A DNA stretch of 60,000 nucleotides, from assembly GCF_910592395.1 (NCBI RefSeq), contig NC_088322.1, positions 13,389,431 through 13,449,430 on the forward strand, given 5' to 3'. Both the position numbers and the translations under genes were made by a program. Shown piece by piece: positions 22,560 to 35,790 of this stretch (the first letter of the stretch is position 1; each line of letters starts with the position of its first letter). This stretch comes from Lineus longissimus. Its lineage: Eukaryota; Nemertea; Pilidiophora; Heteronemertea; Lineidae. The notes beneath the pieces were generated by a model. The model saw only the letters and a program-made list of their open reading frames with translations. It did not search any database and had not been told where the DNA came from.

Positions 22560-23387
22560 GTTATATGATCGTAGTTCTTGGTATGAAAAGGCCATTGTCA
22601 CCTGTTCAAATGAGCTTGTGTTGGTATAGCTTCACATAACTTTCCTTTGTTATGGCTTTATGACAATGGGTTGAATGTCCCCTGTTTTTTTTGTAAGTTT
22701 TCGCGGACTTGGTGTTCTCCAAGGCGATAGTGGTCTGCACGTAAGCCCAGCCGTGCCCTATGTTTCTCTTGCGAGCGTTTATTGAGCCACATTGAAGCCA
22801 GCTGGTGGACACAAGGGGAATTTGATTTAGTTTTTAAAATTTTTACTTCAAACTCAGCGAGCTGGGTAATTGGCATTATTTTATCGGTATGTCATAGGCT
22901 GTACTTAAACGCTTGATTTCAATACGCTCGCCAAAGGCACTTAAATTGTGATGAACGCAGATCACAAGTTTGACCAAGCAGATAGTCCGTGATAACATCT
23001 TGAAAACCTTTGGAAAAAAAACGAATTGCCTTCTTCGCAATTTTCTCGGAGTATTTTTTCTGAGGAGCAAATACGAAATCCACGTCTTCAGTGTATTCTC
23101 ATTAGTGTTGGCCGTGGGTGAATATGCTGTAATTGTTCTACAGTTACCACACCTGAAGCCGTTTTGCTTTCCCCTCGGAACATATACCTTCTTTAAGAGT
23201 TTAAGTTTAAGAATTTCAAGATGGGCTTAAGTGTCATTTTACATAACCTGAAGCAGAACCCATTAATTACTCGTCATTGAACGCGCGACCTAAGAGATTG
23301 GCCTTAACAAGCACTGTGTTTTTTATTGCTCTTGGGGCAAATTTGCACGTTCTGACTATTTTTCAATGTCTATACATGTATTTTAAT

Positions 23388-23407
23388 GGGGGGGGGGGGA
23401 GGGGGGG
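23388..23407 (+). repeat. Poly(G) tract
   Basis: Twelve G, one A, seven G. The tract could form a G-quadruplex and is also a likely site of assembly length error. Confidence 0.85.
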
Positions 23408-23982
23408 CTACAATTTACTCATTTATTCAAGAAAAATGGGTTTGTCGTAAAAAGTTTTTGTCCTATTTATCTGATTTCAAAAATTAAGTTGTTTTCAGAA
23501 GGATTTGTTTTCTCAAAGCAACTTACCAGTTGCATCACGACTAAGTATCGCAGTTGGCTAAAGTCTCTTAACTTGAGTTCTACCCATGCCGCAGATCAGT
23601 TCCAAATGATTATCTGAGTCAGTTTTGTTAAAGCTTCTTAAAACGATCCTCATGGCATTCAAAAATAGCGCTGTTAAAGTATTTCCTCAACTGAAAAGCG
23701 TTCTAATATGTAAGAAGTATGATACTCCATTTTTGTTCTCAAGTTCATGGTTTGTTGTTTTGACTTAAAACGGTTCTTTACTTGCACTACGGACATTATC
23801 TGTAATCCTTTCAAACTTCAAAAGGATTTTTCAGAGTTCGAAACGCCAAGTACTTCACATAAACTGTTGATGTTCGTCTTTTTAGACGGGGGGAGCGCGT
23901 TCAGGGAGAGGGAAAAGTTCGCTTTTTGGTTCCAGATACGTTGTAATTTTGACATGCTCCTCACAAATCTGTAGCTATTCTT

Positions 23983-24115
23983 ACAAATTCAAATTCAAAT
24001 TCAAAGCAGTTTATTGAGCCAGATGAATACTACATTCATATAGGTTTAGAAAATACAATAAACTGGTGCGGGATAGAGAGAAGATGCAGAGGAAAGTAAA
24101 ACAGGCAGGGTCTGT
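23983..24115 (-). mobile_element. Retroposon 3' end with (TTTGAA)n tail, minus strand
   Basis: On the minus strand AATAAACTGCTTTGAATTTG runs into a hexamer repeat (TTTGAA)n, seen on the plus strand as AAATTCAAATTCAAATTC. A short-unit 3' tail after an AATAAA-like word is typical of non-LTR retroposons. The body to about 24115 is tentative. Confidence 0.45.
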
Positions 24116-25639
24116 CTTAGGAAATGTACCCTGACCATCAGCGTGCGGAGGTGACGTGACTACAAATGATAGTAAAAAAAAGCGTTGAATCTACAGAGAA
24201 ATCATATAACACTAACAGCAAAATAAATGCGTGCGCTCTCCAACCCTTATCTCCCTTCAACTCCCTTCAAGTACCTTTGTTTCAACAGTCAAGAAGTTAA
24301 AAGTCAAGTAGCATTAACTTAAGCAACCTCGAGCGAAACCCATTAGTATATTATTGCAAGGATCCTCCATCGTTAGATTTCGCGGAGTAATCTCACGTAT
24401 CAAAAAAGGGATGTTCGTGCTCGTTACGATTTTAGGATGCGAAGGATTGTGCAGCCCGTAAAAATGAACAAGGTAATTGTCAAGTACACTTGTGTAGTCT
24501 CACTTGAAACCTATGTGCGAACACCATGGGCATTGTTCTTGAGATGATTCGCTCAGCGACCTGATTACTTAGCAATCTTGACTTCACCTAACCCAGTCAT
24601 AATACAGCAATTTTAAAGATATCTGCGAGGTCTTTCCATAGATTGTTATGATTATCGCTGAAAGCACCATATGTACAAAGAAAATTAATCTTAATTGTTC
24701 AAAACGAAGAAAAATGAACTCCTCCAACGATGAATTAGTTGATTGCGCCCTTGAGCTTTATTATACTCTGACGCTTAAAACAGCTTAAGTGAAATTGAGA
24801 ATTAAAGATCAAAAAGTGAACGCGGGCTTGAGGCTTTACGTTATTTTTGAAGCCCATCAATGCTGTTCTTTAAAGGTTTAAAGAAAGAAAAGAATTTTCT
24901 TTTTATTCACAAGTGACTTTTCCATTTTTTATATGTCCGCATCATAGGTTGTTGTTATTTTGCTCAAAGCTTGATAAAAACTGTCTCAAAAACAACCATA
25001 AATCAGATGCGGCCATGAAGGTACCCCTTCATCAATATTTCATTTGCATCGGCTTATGTAAGGTTTACGTCATTCTCTCCTCAGTAAAAAAGCCAACACG
25101 GGACATCATGCAGGTCGTACACCTTAATCATGATGTGTATGACGTAGCTCATGACGTCAACACTCGACTTGTCACGTGATCAACGCTGTCGGTCCTGAAA
25201 ACGGGTTTGTTTTGCATTGCGAGCGCTCTTCGGGCCTTGACCAAAAGCGGCAATTTTTGTGTTCATCTGTAACCCTGCGATTATATTTCATTCATTCTAC
25301 CGAGGCCATCAACCATTGAATATCATTGTCCGTAAATTGCCAGCTCGATCTAGTTATCTGACATATTTATACCCACTTAACCGCGTCCATTTGTCATGTT
25401 CATGATGATTTAGACATAGTAGCTCCGCTGTTTCCGATGATCGATGTGTTCATCTATGATTTACAAATGGATCCTGCACAGTTTCCGTTGAGTTCTATAA
25501 TACGAGACACATAAAAGATCGCCGACGTGCCTTTAGCAATGTGGTACTTGCCGCTTGGCGTTCGAAACTCGACCACGGCGCCGGACCAATAAACGTCCGG
25601 TCACGTGACAAATCTAGTTTTGCCTGACGTCATAAAAGC

Positions 25640-25990
25640 TGGGGAAGAGCAAAATATTGTATATTCCTCATCATCAACATTATTCAGACACCAGATGCAA
25701 TGAAGCATAGTTTGCTTTGATACCGACTGATCAGGCGCGGCAAGGGCATTGTACTGCTCCCACAAAATTCGATTCGCCCACGACACGTTATTGAAATATC
25801 GTGATACATGTATTTGAAAATAAACGCTGCGGAAGAGCATATTTTATGTTCCTAATCATGACATTATTCAGACACCAGATTGCAGGGAATGTTATCAGAA
25901 TGAGTCTGGCAATTTATATGCCTTGTTCGTCTTTATTCTGCTCCATAACGACGTTATCAAGCTGCGAATTAGTTATTTATACGACCATTG
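25640..25990 (+). repeat. Diverged tandem duplication, about 186-bp period
   Basis: ACATTATTCAGACACCAGAT occurs at about 25677 and 25860, preceded by GAAGAGCA in both and followed by CTGCTCC at a similar distance. Open frames on opposite strands across the two copies are not consistent, so coding is unlikely. Confidence 0.5.
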
Positions 25991-26573
25991 TTCATGATAC
26001 GTCAGCAGACGTCAGATATTACTGCGCTGTCAAGCTGAGCTGCAGAGTGAGCAGTGGCACTGAAGTGGGACCTCTACGAGCTCGACCATTTGAGACGAAG
26101 TCTTTTCGCAACTTGGCACATCTTTTAGCGGAGTTCGTATTGGTATTTTGCCTCTTCGTACTGTATCATTAATAAAAGTTGCTACAAAAAACGTCTGAGT
26201 CAGTCTGAGGGATATTTTAAATCTCCCCCTCCCCCGCCCTAAACTGGTAGTATTGCAGGCAAATGACGTCCGTACCGATTAAAATTCGCGGAAAGACTGG
26301 TCGTATCAATAACATCCCATTTTGATTGCGGCTCCATGACCTATGGGAGGCTTAGGGAATATATGAATTTATCAAGCACGCAGAATCAGCCCAAACCCTC
26401 CTGGCAGCTGAAATTAAATTAAATCTAACAATGGTAACGAATTGCGTGACATTGTTGGTCTAGTTACACGATGTGTTCGTAGACGATAAGGTCATGTTAT
26501 TACATGTATTCCCACTCGCATTTTCTTGATGAAATCTTTTGATTCATGGTCGGGACTTGATGACATTAGAGAC

Positions 26574-26599
26574 CTTCGTACTTCGTACTTCGTACTTCG
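26574..26599 (+). repeat. CTTCGTA heptamer repeat
   Basis: About three and a half perfect copies of CTTCGTA. Short simple repeat with no visible role. Confidence 0.7.
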
Positions 26600-28265
26600 C
26601 CTTTCTTCGGATGGCGAAACCTTCCCAGTAACACTCGCACTTTAGTCTAATCCGGCAACAGAACAACAATAGGCAACGAACTCAAATCCACCAATTTCCT
26701 GTCGCCCGGTGTCTTTCCTTCCTTTCCAACAACAAGAGAGGGCTTACTGAAGAAACATTGGATCAACCGTCAAGCAAGAATCTCCAGTAGACCGATCGTA
26801 GCCCAAATGAGCTATTGCCCTCCGATCGGCCTATGCGCTATGCAGGTGCAACTCATAAAACCTGTGCCGTATCTTAAAAGTGTTCGCACAGAAAAGCGCA
26901 CGATTTTGCATGGCGTCGGAGTGATTTTTTGAACGGTTCATAATTCGCTCTATCAACACGTGTATTGATGAAAAGCAAGCACGTGTGGAACAAATTGGTG
27001 AGATCTGCTGAGGTGTTAAATTTTTTTGAATATCACATGTTGATCAAACGTTATTGGTCAGACATGACGCAGACAGCTTGACCTACGATATATATGGGTG
27101 AAATCCAATAAAAGAGCTCTACTATCAGCATTCGAGGAGCCTTGTCTGATAAAAGGCTTGCGATTCAGCAATTTATTCAGATATTTACTTCTTATTCATG
27201 AGTCACCTGAACGAAACTTGTTTTTGTTTTTCTGGCAATACAGCTTCCCCAGCTCATCTTGCCGGATTCACTTGACTTCATCGCATTCCCTATAAATAGG
27301 GCCATTAAATTTGTCGGTCAAACGGAATACTAACTTTCATGTAAAGTGGACGGAAATGTTGAACTAAGGCGGTTTTGAGAGAAATTTAATTGATTTCATA
27401 TGAACGACCTATCCACAGAATGCACATTTGGGGAGTATTTTTCTGTCGTCGAAGAGCCACAGGCCCAACAAATTTACCAAATGTGTTGCAAGATAAACGA
27501 GAAAGATAATTAATTTTACCCAACACTGTCATGATCATTCCTATGAGACTGAACAATAATGGTGAAATCTGACGTTTCATGACCGAGAATTCTCCTGATG
27601 TAGAAAAACCTAAAACACAGCCATAAACATAACAAATGTGGACAGATAAACTTGATAAGTTTTGCCGAGCACGTTAACATCCTCAAGAGAGTACCGAGTG
27701 TGAAAAGTATCTCTCATCTAATTTAGTGGAACGTTACGAGTACAGCATGTCGTTTAAAAATAAGAAAATCTCGCTGTCAAATTTAGCCTCAGTCCTTGAG
27801 CAAGTGACAAGGACTAACGACTCACGATAACCCCCGGCCCTGACATTCGTCATATTCAAATGGGCTAAATGACAATTTAGTGACATCTTGTAATACGAGG
27901 AAATACATTAATGATACCATTTTATAATACGAATTATTAATTTCACTGCTGTGGCTGGTATCAGTTCGAAACACGAAGTGGGTAACAGTTATTTCTCCAA
28001 GAAAATAAATTGTCCGGGCTTTCATATACTATGGTTGTTGATAAAAATACTAACTTCCTATTTTGGCAAAGAAAAAGTCGACAGGTATTCGGCGTATTTT
28101 TCTGATTGACAGAAAGTCGACGGGTTGAAAAATGGTGTTCACTCAGAATTCAACACTAAATTGTGTGTGTGTGAGGGGGTAGGGAGTAGTGTGTATATGA
28201 TTACATTGCTCAAAGTACAAAAGAGACAAAGGTACAACGTGTCACTGCATCATCACCCACCAACT

Positions 28266-28430
28266 CATCAATCAAAATAATACAAGTACAATTAAAAAGG
28301 CTAGAGATTATTGAGCTGTTTGCTATCGGGGATGGACGTCAAGATCGACCATGAGAGGTCAGTGGAGAGATACGATAATCCCAATCAATAAAATACAATT
28401 GAAAGGCTAGGAGATTATCCAGCTGCTCAG
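28266..28430 (+). repeat. Diverged tandem duplication, about 110-bp period
   Basis: CAATCAAAATAATACAAG...AAAGGCTAG and CAATCAATAAAATACAATT...AAAGGCTAGG are followed in each case by GAGATTAT..AGCTG. Two copies only. Confidence 0.4.
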
Positions 28431-30438
28431 TATATACGAACCGATCAATTTGGGAATGGACAGATGTCTTATTTGGCTAGACAAGTTCAAGGGGGGATCA
28501 ATGGGGGATTACCCCAGAGCTCACTTCGAGCCAGGGTGCAAGTTATTGGTGAGTTTTCGCAAATCCCCGAAACGCCAATGCGAACATCTGTCCCATTGTT
28601 CGACATCGTAATCAGGATCACGAACTATGGGAGAGGCGTTCAATACAATGCACAAAGTTTTGAATGCTATTTTTTGTACCTATATCAAAGGCATAGATTC
28701 TCAGACCTTGGATCATGTCCCGCGCCACCAACGCATCGCATACACCCAAGTTTCCCCCCTCTAAATCACAGTGAGCTATATCAAAACGATAAAAGAAGTA
28801 TGCAGAATGCAACAATTCGCAATATCTGACTTGTGACTTTAGATGTGAAGATATTCTCAAATTCCTTTGATTTTGAGACCGAGCTTTCAGACGGCGATTC
28901 TGTGAAGTGATAGGTCATGTTAATGGTCATTCTGTCATTAAATGTAGCTTTAACCGACTGATTAGTCGAAACATATGCTTCTATGCTAGGGGTTACATTT
29001 CACCTGTTTGGCAGGGCGACAGTGAAGAAGTCTGCAAAGGTTCATAAGGATACATTTTGCAAAACGTACCTGCGAATTATAATTACAAACGGGGAAACCG
29101 CCATCACGCTTCCTGGGCATGCACGACACATTGCCTCACCTTCCCTTCCCATCAGTTTATCAAAACATTCTTGTTGCGGCACCAAAACTAAATACACAAC
29201 CACCGCAACACAAATATTATTTCAACTCTACGCACTCTCAGTGTTTGTTCAGTAATATACAAGCACTATATTGTCATTTCAACAATTGCTTTATCACTCC
29301 GTAACAGCACTGTAAATTGACACTGTCGCTGGTGATATTGCCGGGCATTAGTGACACCCGCTGGGGAATTGAAACCAATATAAATCGACTAAACAAAGCT
29401 CTAGTCCATTATTCGATCGCCCTCAGACCCCTTTTTATTTGATCAGGTTAAAAACTGTGTTAGATCAGTTTGTTTTGTCGGACCAGAATTCCGTATCTCG
29501 GTAACTCACTCAAATTTGCATCCGCCATCTTGTTTACAAATTTTTTTGCTCGACCGTCTCGTCCCCAGGGTAGCTGTGCACTTTAAGTACTCAACGCAAT
29601 GTTGGTTTGCAATCGCAGGTTTTGTTAAGTTGATGTTTCTGAGAAGTAGAGTTTTACAAAGAAGCAAATGTCACTGTCGGAAAAAGGGACAATCTCTGTT
29701 GAACAAACAGTTTCTATTGTGGGCCTATAAATGCCTTTACCTTGTGGTCGACGCGTGACCATAACTAGGCTGTTGCTGCATCTCATCCCTATAGGGATTT
29801 TCTAAGAGTGCCAATTTTGCGTCGGCCTAGCCAGGATTACCCTCGAGGTAATTCCCGCAGGATCACCCGTGGTGTTTCAAAAATTAGGGATTTTCGTGGT
29901 CAATTTTGAATATGTATTTCAGTACTGAGAATTTAACGGTAAACTGTATAGATCTTGACCGAAAAGAGCAGTCCTGGTTTCGCCCTAGTCGGTTAAAATA
30001 GGCCCCGATCCGCTGTACATCTTGTAGCGGATTTGGCTAGGTCGGTCTGGTTTCGCCTCGTCCGTGTGACGGTTGCCTGCGCCAATGTTTGACGTCAATC
30101 ATCTCTCCGTAAAAAGCTCTACGACGCTGATTAGACAGCCTCTGATATTAAATTCGACCTTCTCGGACTTTTAGAACTAACGGAATAACAAATCAAAATT
30201 GATTGCGAGCGTGACTGGCCAGTTCCAGTTAGCCACGCAATCATATTCCAACGGGAAAGACGACATTCATTGCGGTATGTTTCGAAAAGGAACAGCGATA
30301 TCGTGAGGGAGTCGGCTCTGTCTTCTGACAGCTTGTGCCGAAGGGATCTGCTTCATTTAACAAAACACCCCCACATTCACTTAAATTTCGAATACAGCTG
30401 CTGTCCTACACATAAGATTGTGGCTCCCAAATCAATTA

Positions 30439-30612
30439 CAGTGGAACCTCCTTTAGCCAACACCTCTATAAACAGTACCCCTCCTCTATCAGGGAGAGCG
30501 GTTTTGGTACTAAATGGCCGTTTCCATACAATTTGACGTCGGTTATTAGGAAACCTCTCTATTAAGGACAGCCATTGTATGTCCCAATAGTGTACAATAG
30601 AGAGGTTTACCG
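30439..30612. mobile_element. Pogo/Tigger-like miniature element, copy 1
   Basis: It starts TA|CAGTGGAACCTCC and repeatedly contains CCTCTCTATTA/TAATAGAGAGG-type words. The middle (TTTTGGTAC...TTTCCATACAATTTGAC) matches the copy at 56.7-56.9 kb. Pogo/Tigger elements use a TA target and CAGT-GAACCTC ends. The right end is decayed. Confidence 0.5.
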
Positions 30613-31980
30613 AATGCGGTGACTGAAACCACAGAATCACAAGTCGAGAACGACAATTCTAGAACTGCCTTAATTGTTAAGGCATATCCTTTCTGAGAAG
30701 AAACTACTAAAAATAGGAAGGTATTAAAGGTGGTACAGTTATCGCTTCGTCGTATGTATGCCTCTGTGTGCATACCAGCATAATGTAGCTGTCTCATATG
30801 GTGGCTTACCGCCTTACTTTGCATGTCGTCTGAATTTGATTTGTTATGAGGAAAATGAGAGAATGTTGATATGACAGGTTTTCTTCGTTCGTCAAAGTTA
30901 GAGAACTTGTAAAAATCCTCGCTTATGTATTCATCATTCTAACCTGAGGCAGTGGACGAAAAAACTTCAATGGAAATAGCGACCAGCGATTGGTAAAATG
31001 GTGATAGCTAAGAAGCATTCTCCACCAAGTTGATCCTGTCAACCTAACATGAAAAACTACTTGTAGTATCATTCACGTGATCCCTTTGCCATTGATCATC
31101 ATCGAGATCAACCCAATGATTGTCGTTTATTTTCAGTGCGATCGATCAGTTACGTTATTATAAGGCGCTGAGGAAATCGGGGTCATTTATTAGACCAGCT
31201 TGCAAAGATAAAACTCGATAGGTTAAGGAAGAATTTTCCCGAAGTTGACATGCCACGCACGGGACAACTTGTTGGTGTAGAAAACTAACTGCACAATCTA
31301 TCAATGCGAGTCATCAGTGTCGTTCATCAAGCTATTATCGCTTTGATGAACTTCGATCTTGTGTCAACCTTTTCTGCAAAGGTGGCTGCTCTTGGCCATG
31401 TCGTGAATAGTACAATCAATCAGTCTCAAGATAGCAGGTAAGAAGGGCATGTCGAGCATAACACACATCGCTGAGGTAAATCAAATTAAACAGGTTTGGA
31501 GAACATCATTATCATACAAACCACCTGATATCGAAAAAAAGTGTGCTTTCTTAGTTTTAGTCTGATGAAAGCCAAAGCTCGGATAAGCTTACACGTATTT
31601 TGAAATTTCGCATGAAGTCTTATTAAGTGTAAATTTGAGTCTATCTTACGTTAATTTTAATTGATGGATCTTAGCAGTTTTCGTTCCCGCAGGCAGCAGA
31701 TATAAGAATCTACGCTGTTGTAAAATATCGAAGCTAAGTCGGAAATGCATTACCTCATTTTAAAAAGTAGAAGAGGCGGAAATACACCTCCATTTTGCAA
31801 CACCCTCTTTTGAAATTTCCAATAGTTTTTCATTAATCTAACAGCATGCATGCGCGCACATTTTTAGTAACATTAAAAGTGGGATTCTAATTTCATGGTT
31901 GGAAGTCTTCGCAAAATATCTCTTTTTAATTTATCTTTCAAGGGACAACTCAAACATTTGCTTTTTAAAGAGGCCTATCA

Positions 31981-32052
31981 AGCGCTTTGAGCGGCCAGTT
32001 AATGGTTGGATACTGCGCTATATAAGACTCGTATTATTATTATTATTATTAA
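31981..32052 (+). mobile_element. Retroposon 3' tail ending in (ATT)n
   Basis: AGCGCTTTGAGCGGCC, then CTGCGCTATATAAGACTCG, then an ATT/TTA run. The motif GCGCTTTGAG...GCGCTATATAA plus (ATT)n is a widespread 3' end of LINE-mobilised SINEs and LINE fragments in aquatic animals. Only the tail is evident; the upstream boundary is not visible. Confidence 0.55.
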
Positions 32053-35000
32053 TTGCTTCAATCATTTCATACGAAGGCCAACACAAATAGCCCACCAGCT
32101 ATTCTACATCTGTTCACCTCTTTTGAAGCATTTCTGATTCCTATTACCTGTTAGGTAAAATGTAAACTATATACATGTACCTTATACATTGTCAGCCCAC
32201 ACTCAACCTTTTGATGAGACGCCAACAACCGAAAATGATAATGACTGATTTCGATCTTCTGACTTTCATGACACTCATTTCAACATAATTATCCAGACTC
32301 ATCAAAAATTCATTATATTAATGAACGTCAAAAGCGAACACATAGTTTCTGCATCCATGTTGCACACTACATCCTGTTACGTGCCTATAAAATCCACTTA
32401 GTGGTATTCAACTGTAATGGATGTTGTGATGCGATAATATAGAATTCGTGGGAAATGACTAGAAGAGGTTTGAGCAGCGAATAGAAGTATTTGGACCAAT
32501 ACAAGTCACGCTTGAATGAGCGAGAATAACAGCGCGATCGGGGCATCTGTGAGTATATAACGGTCGAGTTGAAGCTTTTACGACAACGATAACCATTATG
32601 CAATCAATGCAACTGTGTAATCCCTTTAATGCGTCCATCAATGTGATGATACATGTGGTGTTCAAAAGGACGCGATAGGCAAGCTAATTTTCATCACATG
32701 CGCTGATTGATACAAATCACGTGTAACTTAAAACACACTTACACTCACATAGTTGTTGAAAGGTCTTGGAAACTTTTGGCTTATCATCATTACATACTAT
32801 CTATAGCAGCCACGAAATGTTCTTGAAATGGTCGGATCCAAATTGGAGATGAAGTTTTCTTATTTTCTAGAACGGCAAAGACCAGTGTTATTGGGTCAGT
32901 GCTTCGATGTTATTGCACACAAAGATGAGTCCCACCGCGTATCCCTGAGGGAGACCTAAACACATTCATAGTACCGGCGTAATTAGCATTGATATCGTCT
33001 GTTCAGAGCAGTTCAGAAGTCCGCAACCTTATAAACGCTTTCTGCCCCAGTGCCCCCCTCCCCCCTCGTGAATACGCCAAGACAGATAGCGCGACAGTAC
33101 GGTTTCTTTCCGGTCTTGCCGCTTATTAGAGACGTACACGGGAGATGTACTTCTATTATGGTTAGTCTAAGCAACGTAATTATGTTGCCTTTCACCAGTG
33201 TGACAACGACTTGGCAGTTGTGGCCGGGGAGTATCTCCGGAGAAGAAAATGTCCCTTGACAAAGGCTTCTATATGATTCACATTTAATCTCTGATGTATG
33301 AAGGTCATTAATCTCCATAGAACAATACCTCAATCTGTCCCCACACAAAGAGATACAAAACTTTTTCAAGCTGGACATTTACAGTTTTTACACTCATTAA
33401 TAGCATTCCGCGACGTTACTATTTATAGCTCACAAGGTCATTTGAATAAGATATTGATGACGTTTTAGTCACGTGACAGTCGGACATCGACACTTATTTC
33501 TACGCATTTGAGCTTATTTCAAAGTCAATTATCTTTGACCCTGCATTGTTTTTAGCATGAATGATACCATAGAGTCAGAGAGAGAAATATTCAGAACAAT
33601 TATGTAGTATTTCCAACACTCGAACATATGCCAGATTGAATCTAACTGGCCTAGTTAGAAAGCCTGAATCCATTACGAAACCGCATGTTTGTCCGACATT
33701 GTCTGTAATTCAGCGATGGGGAAATAGAGGGCAGCAGCTGCAGTGACGTCATCTACGCGGAATGCTATTAGTATTTTAAACACCAGAAAAAAGAGGCAAG
33801 GTTTGAAGGTGCAGAGAAATTAATTTTAAAAATCTCGGCAATCTGTTACCCGAAGGTATTGTCAAGTGTATTTAAATGCATGTCCCCTATCATGATTAGT
33901 ATGCTCATCTTTTATAACTTTTCAAAGCAAGTATCTGTTTCTTCAGCCCCTCAGGTGCCGCCAAGGCCATCACGATACGCTCAATATTCTTAAAGTATTA
34001 GCCCAAAGGACCTCAGCTAAAAGCTTCTCAGTCCTGCCTCATTGGGTCTCACTTTGATCTTGGTATTGCAGGCTTGATAGATCATGTCGAAACAGGCGAA
34101 GGCCCAAGGGAAACCTGTTGACGATTATAATGGATAGATTGACTATTAGCCGTGGCGATATTTTGAAGTCCGCGCAGGGCGTCTTTCCCCTTTTAAGATG
34201 TCACTATTGCCTGTTGTCATCTCGGCTCTGGTTGGTCTCGGTTTGAAATCACATGCATGCCGTACAGGTTTAAGGTCCCAAAGAGGTTCTGTTTTCCGAT
34301 ATAGAAAAGGTTTAAAGATCATTTGTCAGACAAGCAAAAATACATTTTCCAGATGGAATGTGATATCCCTTGAGATTGACATTTACCTGATTTTGAAGAG
34401 GTTCTGATTGCTTTGGGATTTCAAGTTCTAGCCAAGGCGGTTTACCCTTAAGCCTTACTTAAGCAAGCTGCCTAATGGTCCGATTCACTCCAGTGGTTCC
34501 CGCCGCGGTTTGTTTTCGCTTTGTGGCTTGTTACAGCAATTAACTTGACAACAACTTTGATCACAATTACTTCAACGCCTTACAAAGCCGCGGGATTTTC
34601 CACGTATGCGTTCCCTTGGACATCAATTGGGACCCTATAGCGCATCCATTATTCAATAACAATCACGTATGTGATTTTTTTGGTCTGTTGGCTCAATGTG
34701 CTAAAATATTGAAATTCGATTGAAAAATTGATCTGATTCATCAATAAATGATGGCAAAAATACATTATCACAATAACTTCTATGCCAGACAAAACCGTTG
34801 TTCAGACTCTTTTTTCTTTCTTTTTTTTCCGGGACCCTTTCTGCTCCATGTTTATCCTTAATAATTAATCTCAAGCGATCTTCTTGTATATCTTTTCGAA
34901 TCACTTCTTTGTACTTTACTGCACCCTGTATATCAATTGTTTATTCCTGTACGTATGTTCACTAATTATATATGACGTGTGATGTGATTGTACTCGTCTT

Positions 35001-35709
35001 ATAGGTGGAATATAACTTATCATTCAATCAATTAATCAGGGAAACTACGTTAACAGTAATTTTTTTCAGTCCTGATAAAAAAACGTGTTTTTTTGCTATC
35101 TAATCGATTGTTAGTTTACACTTACGCTAATGGAAAATAAATTAACTTTAATATAATTGAGTTTTTGTTGCCGCTTCTTCAAATTATTGACAAAAACCCA
35201 GATTTGGTTGATGGAAGAGGAAATGGAAAATAACTCTCAAGCTATTTGAAAAAATGCATTATTTTGTTGCTGTCAAAAGCTTGTTAGTGCCCAGACTTTG
35301 AACTGCTGCATGGAATCCCCTCCGAGCCGTATTAACATAGGAATCAACCATTTGATGATAAATTAGTTTCGTCAGAGAGATATTCCCATAATGTAATTGT
35401 GTCAGTGCCTATTATCTTTTCAGTGCTCAACACCTATTAATAAGATATCCACTCACCACTCACCTGGAGCCCTCGGTGCGCATACCACACGTAATTTGTC
35501 GAATAAATCTGGTTCTATAATCACATAAAATCCATGGCAATTCTTGTTGGACCCCTCATTTCCGATCCTGCCTATATTCCTCCTTTGACAACCATTTTAT
35601 TACACTGAGAAATAGGTCATGCAGATGTGTTACCAGGGCATCCCACAAAGGTTGACAATAGCATAGGTGGACTCCGGCAAAAATCCATTATAGGGTTAGG
35701 ACACCGGTA

Positions 35710-35790
35710 ATAATGATGATGATGAAGATGCTGATGATGATGATGACGACGACGACGACGACGACGACGATGTTGATGATGATAATGATA
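35710..35790 (+). repeat. Compound (GAT)n/(GAC)n microsatellite
   Basis: Runs of GAT, then eight or so GAC/ACG units, then GAT again. The minus-strand open frame across it reads as Arg and His runs and is an artefact of the microsatellite. Confidence 0.9.

Larger units (their letters stand above)
22567..30438. other. No supported gene; scattered repeats only
   Basis: Apart from the G tract, the retroposon tail and the small duplications listed separately, I find only chance-length frames. The 121-codon frame at 28464-28829 and the 123-codon frame at 25801-26172 show no recognisable domain. Confidence 0.45.

Noticed and set aside
25801-26172. A 123-codon frame containing ADVRYYCAV, reminiscent of an immunoglobulin V domain end.
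   Set aside because: No upstream cysteine or tryptophan of an Ig fold at the right distance, and the frame overlaps a tandem duplication whose other copy is not open in register.
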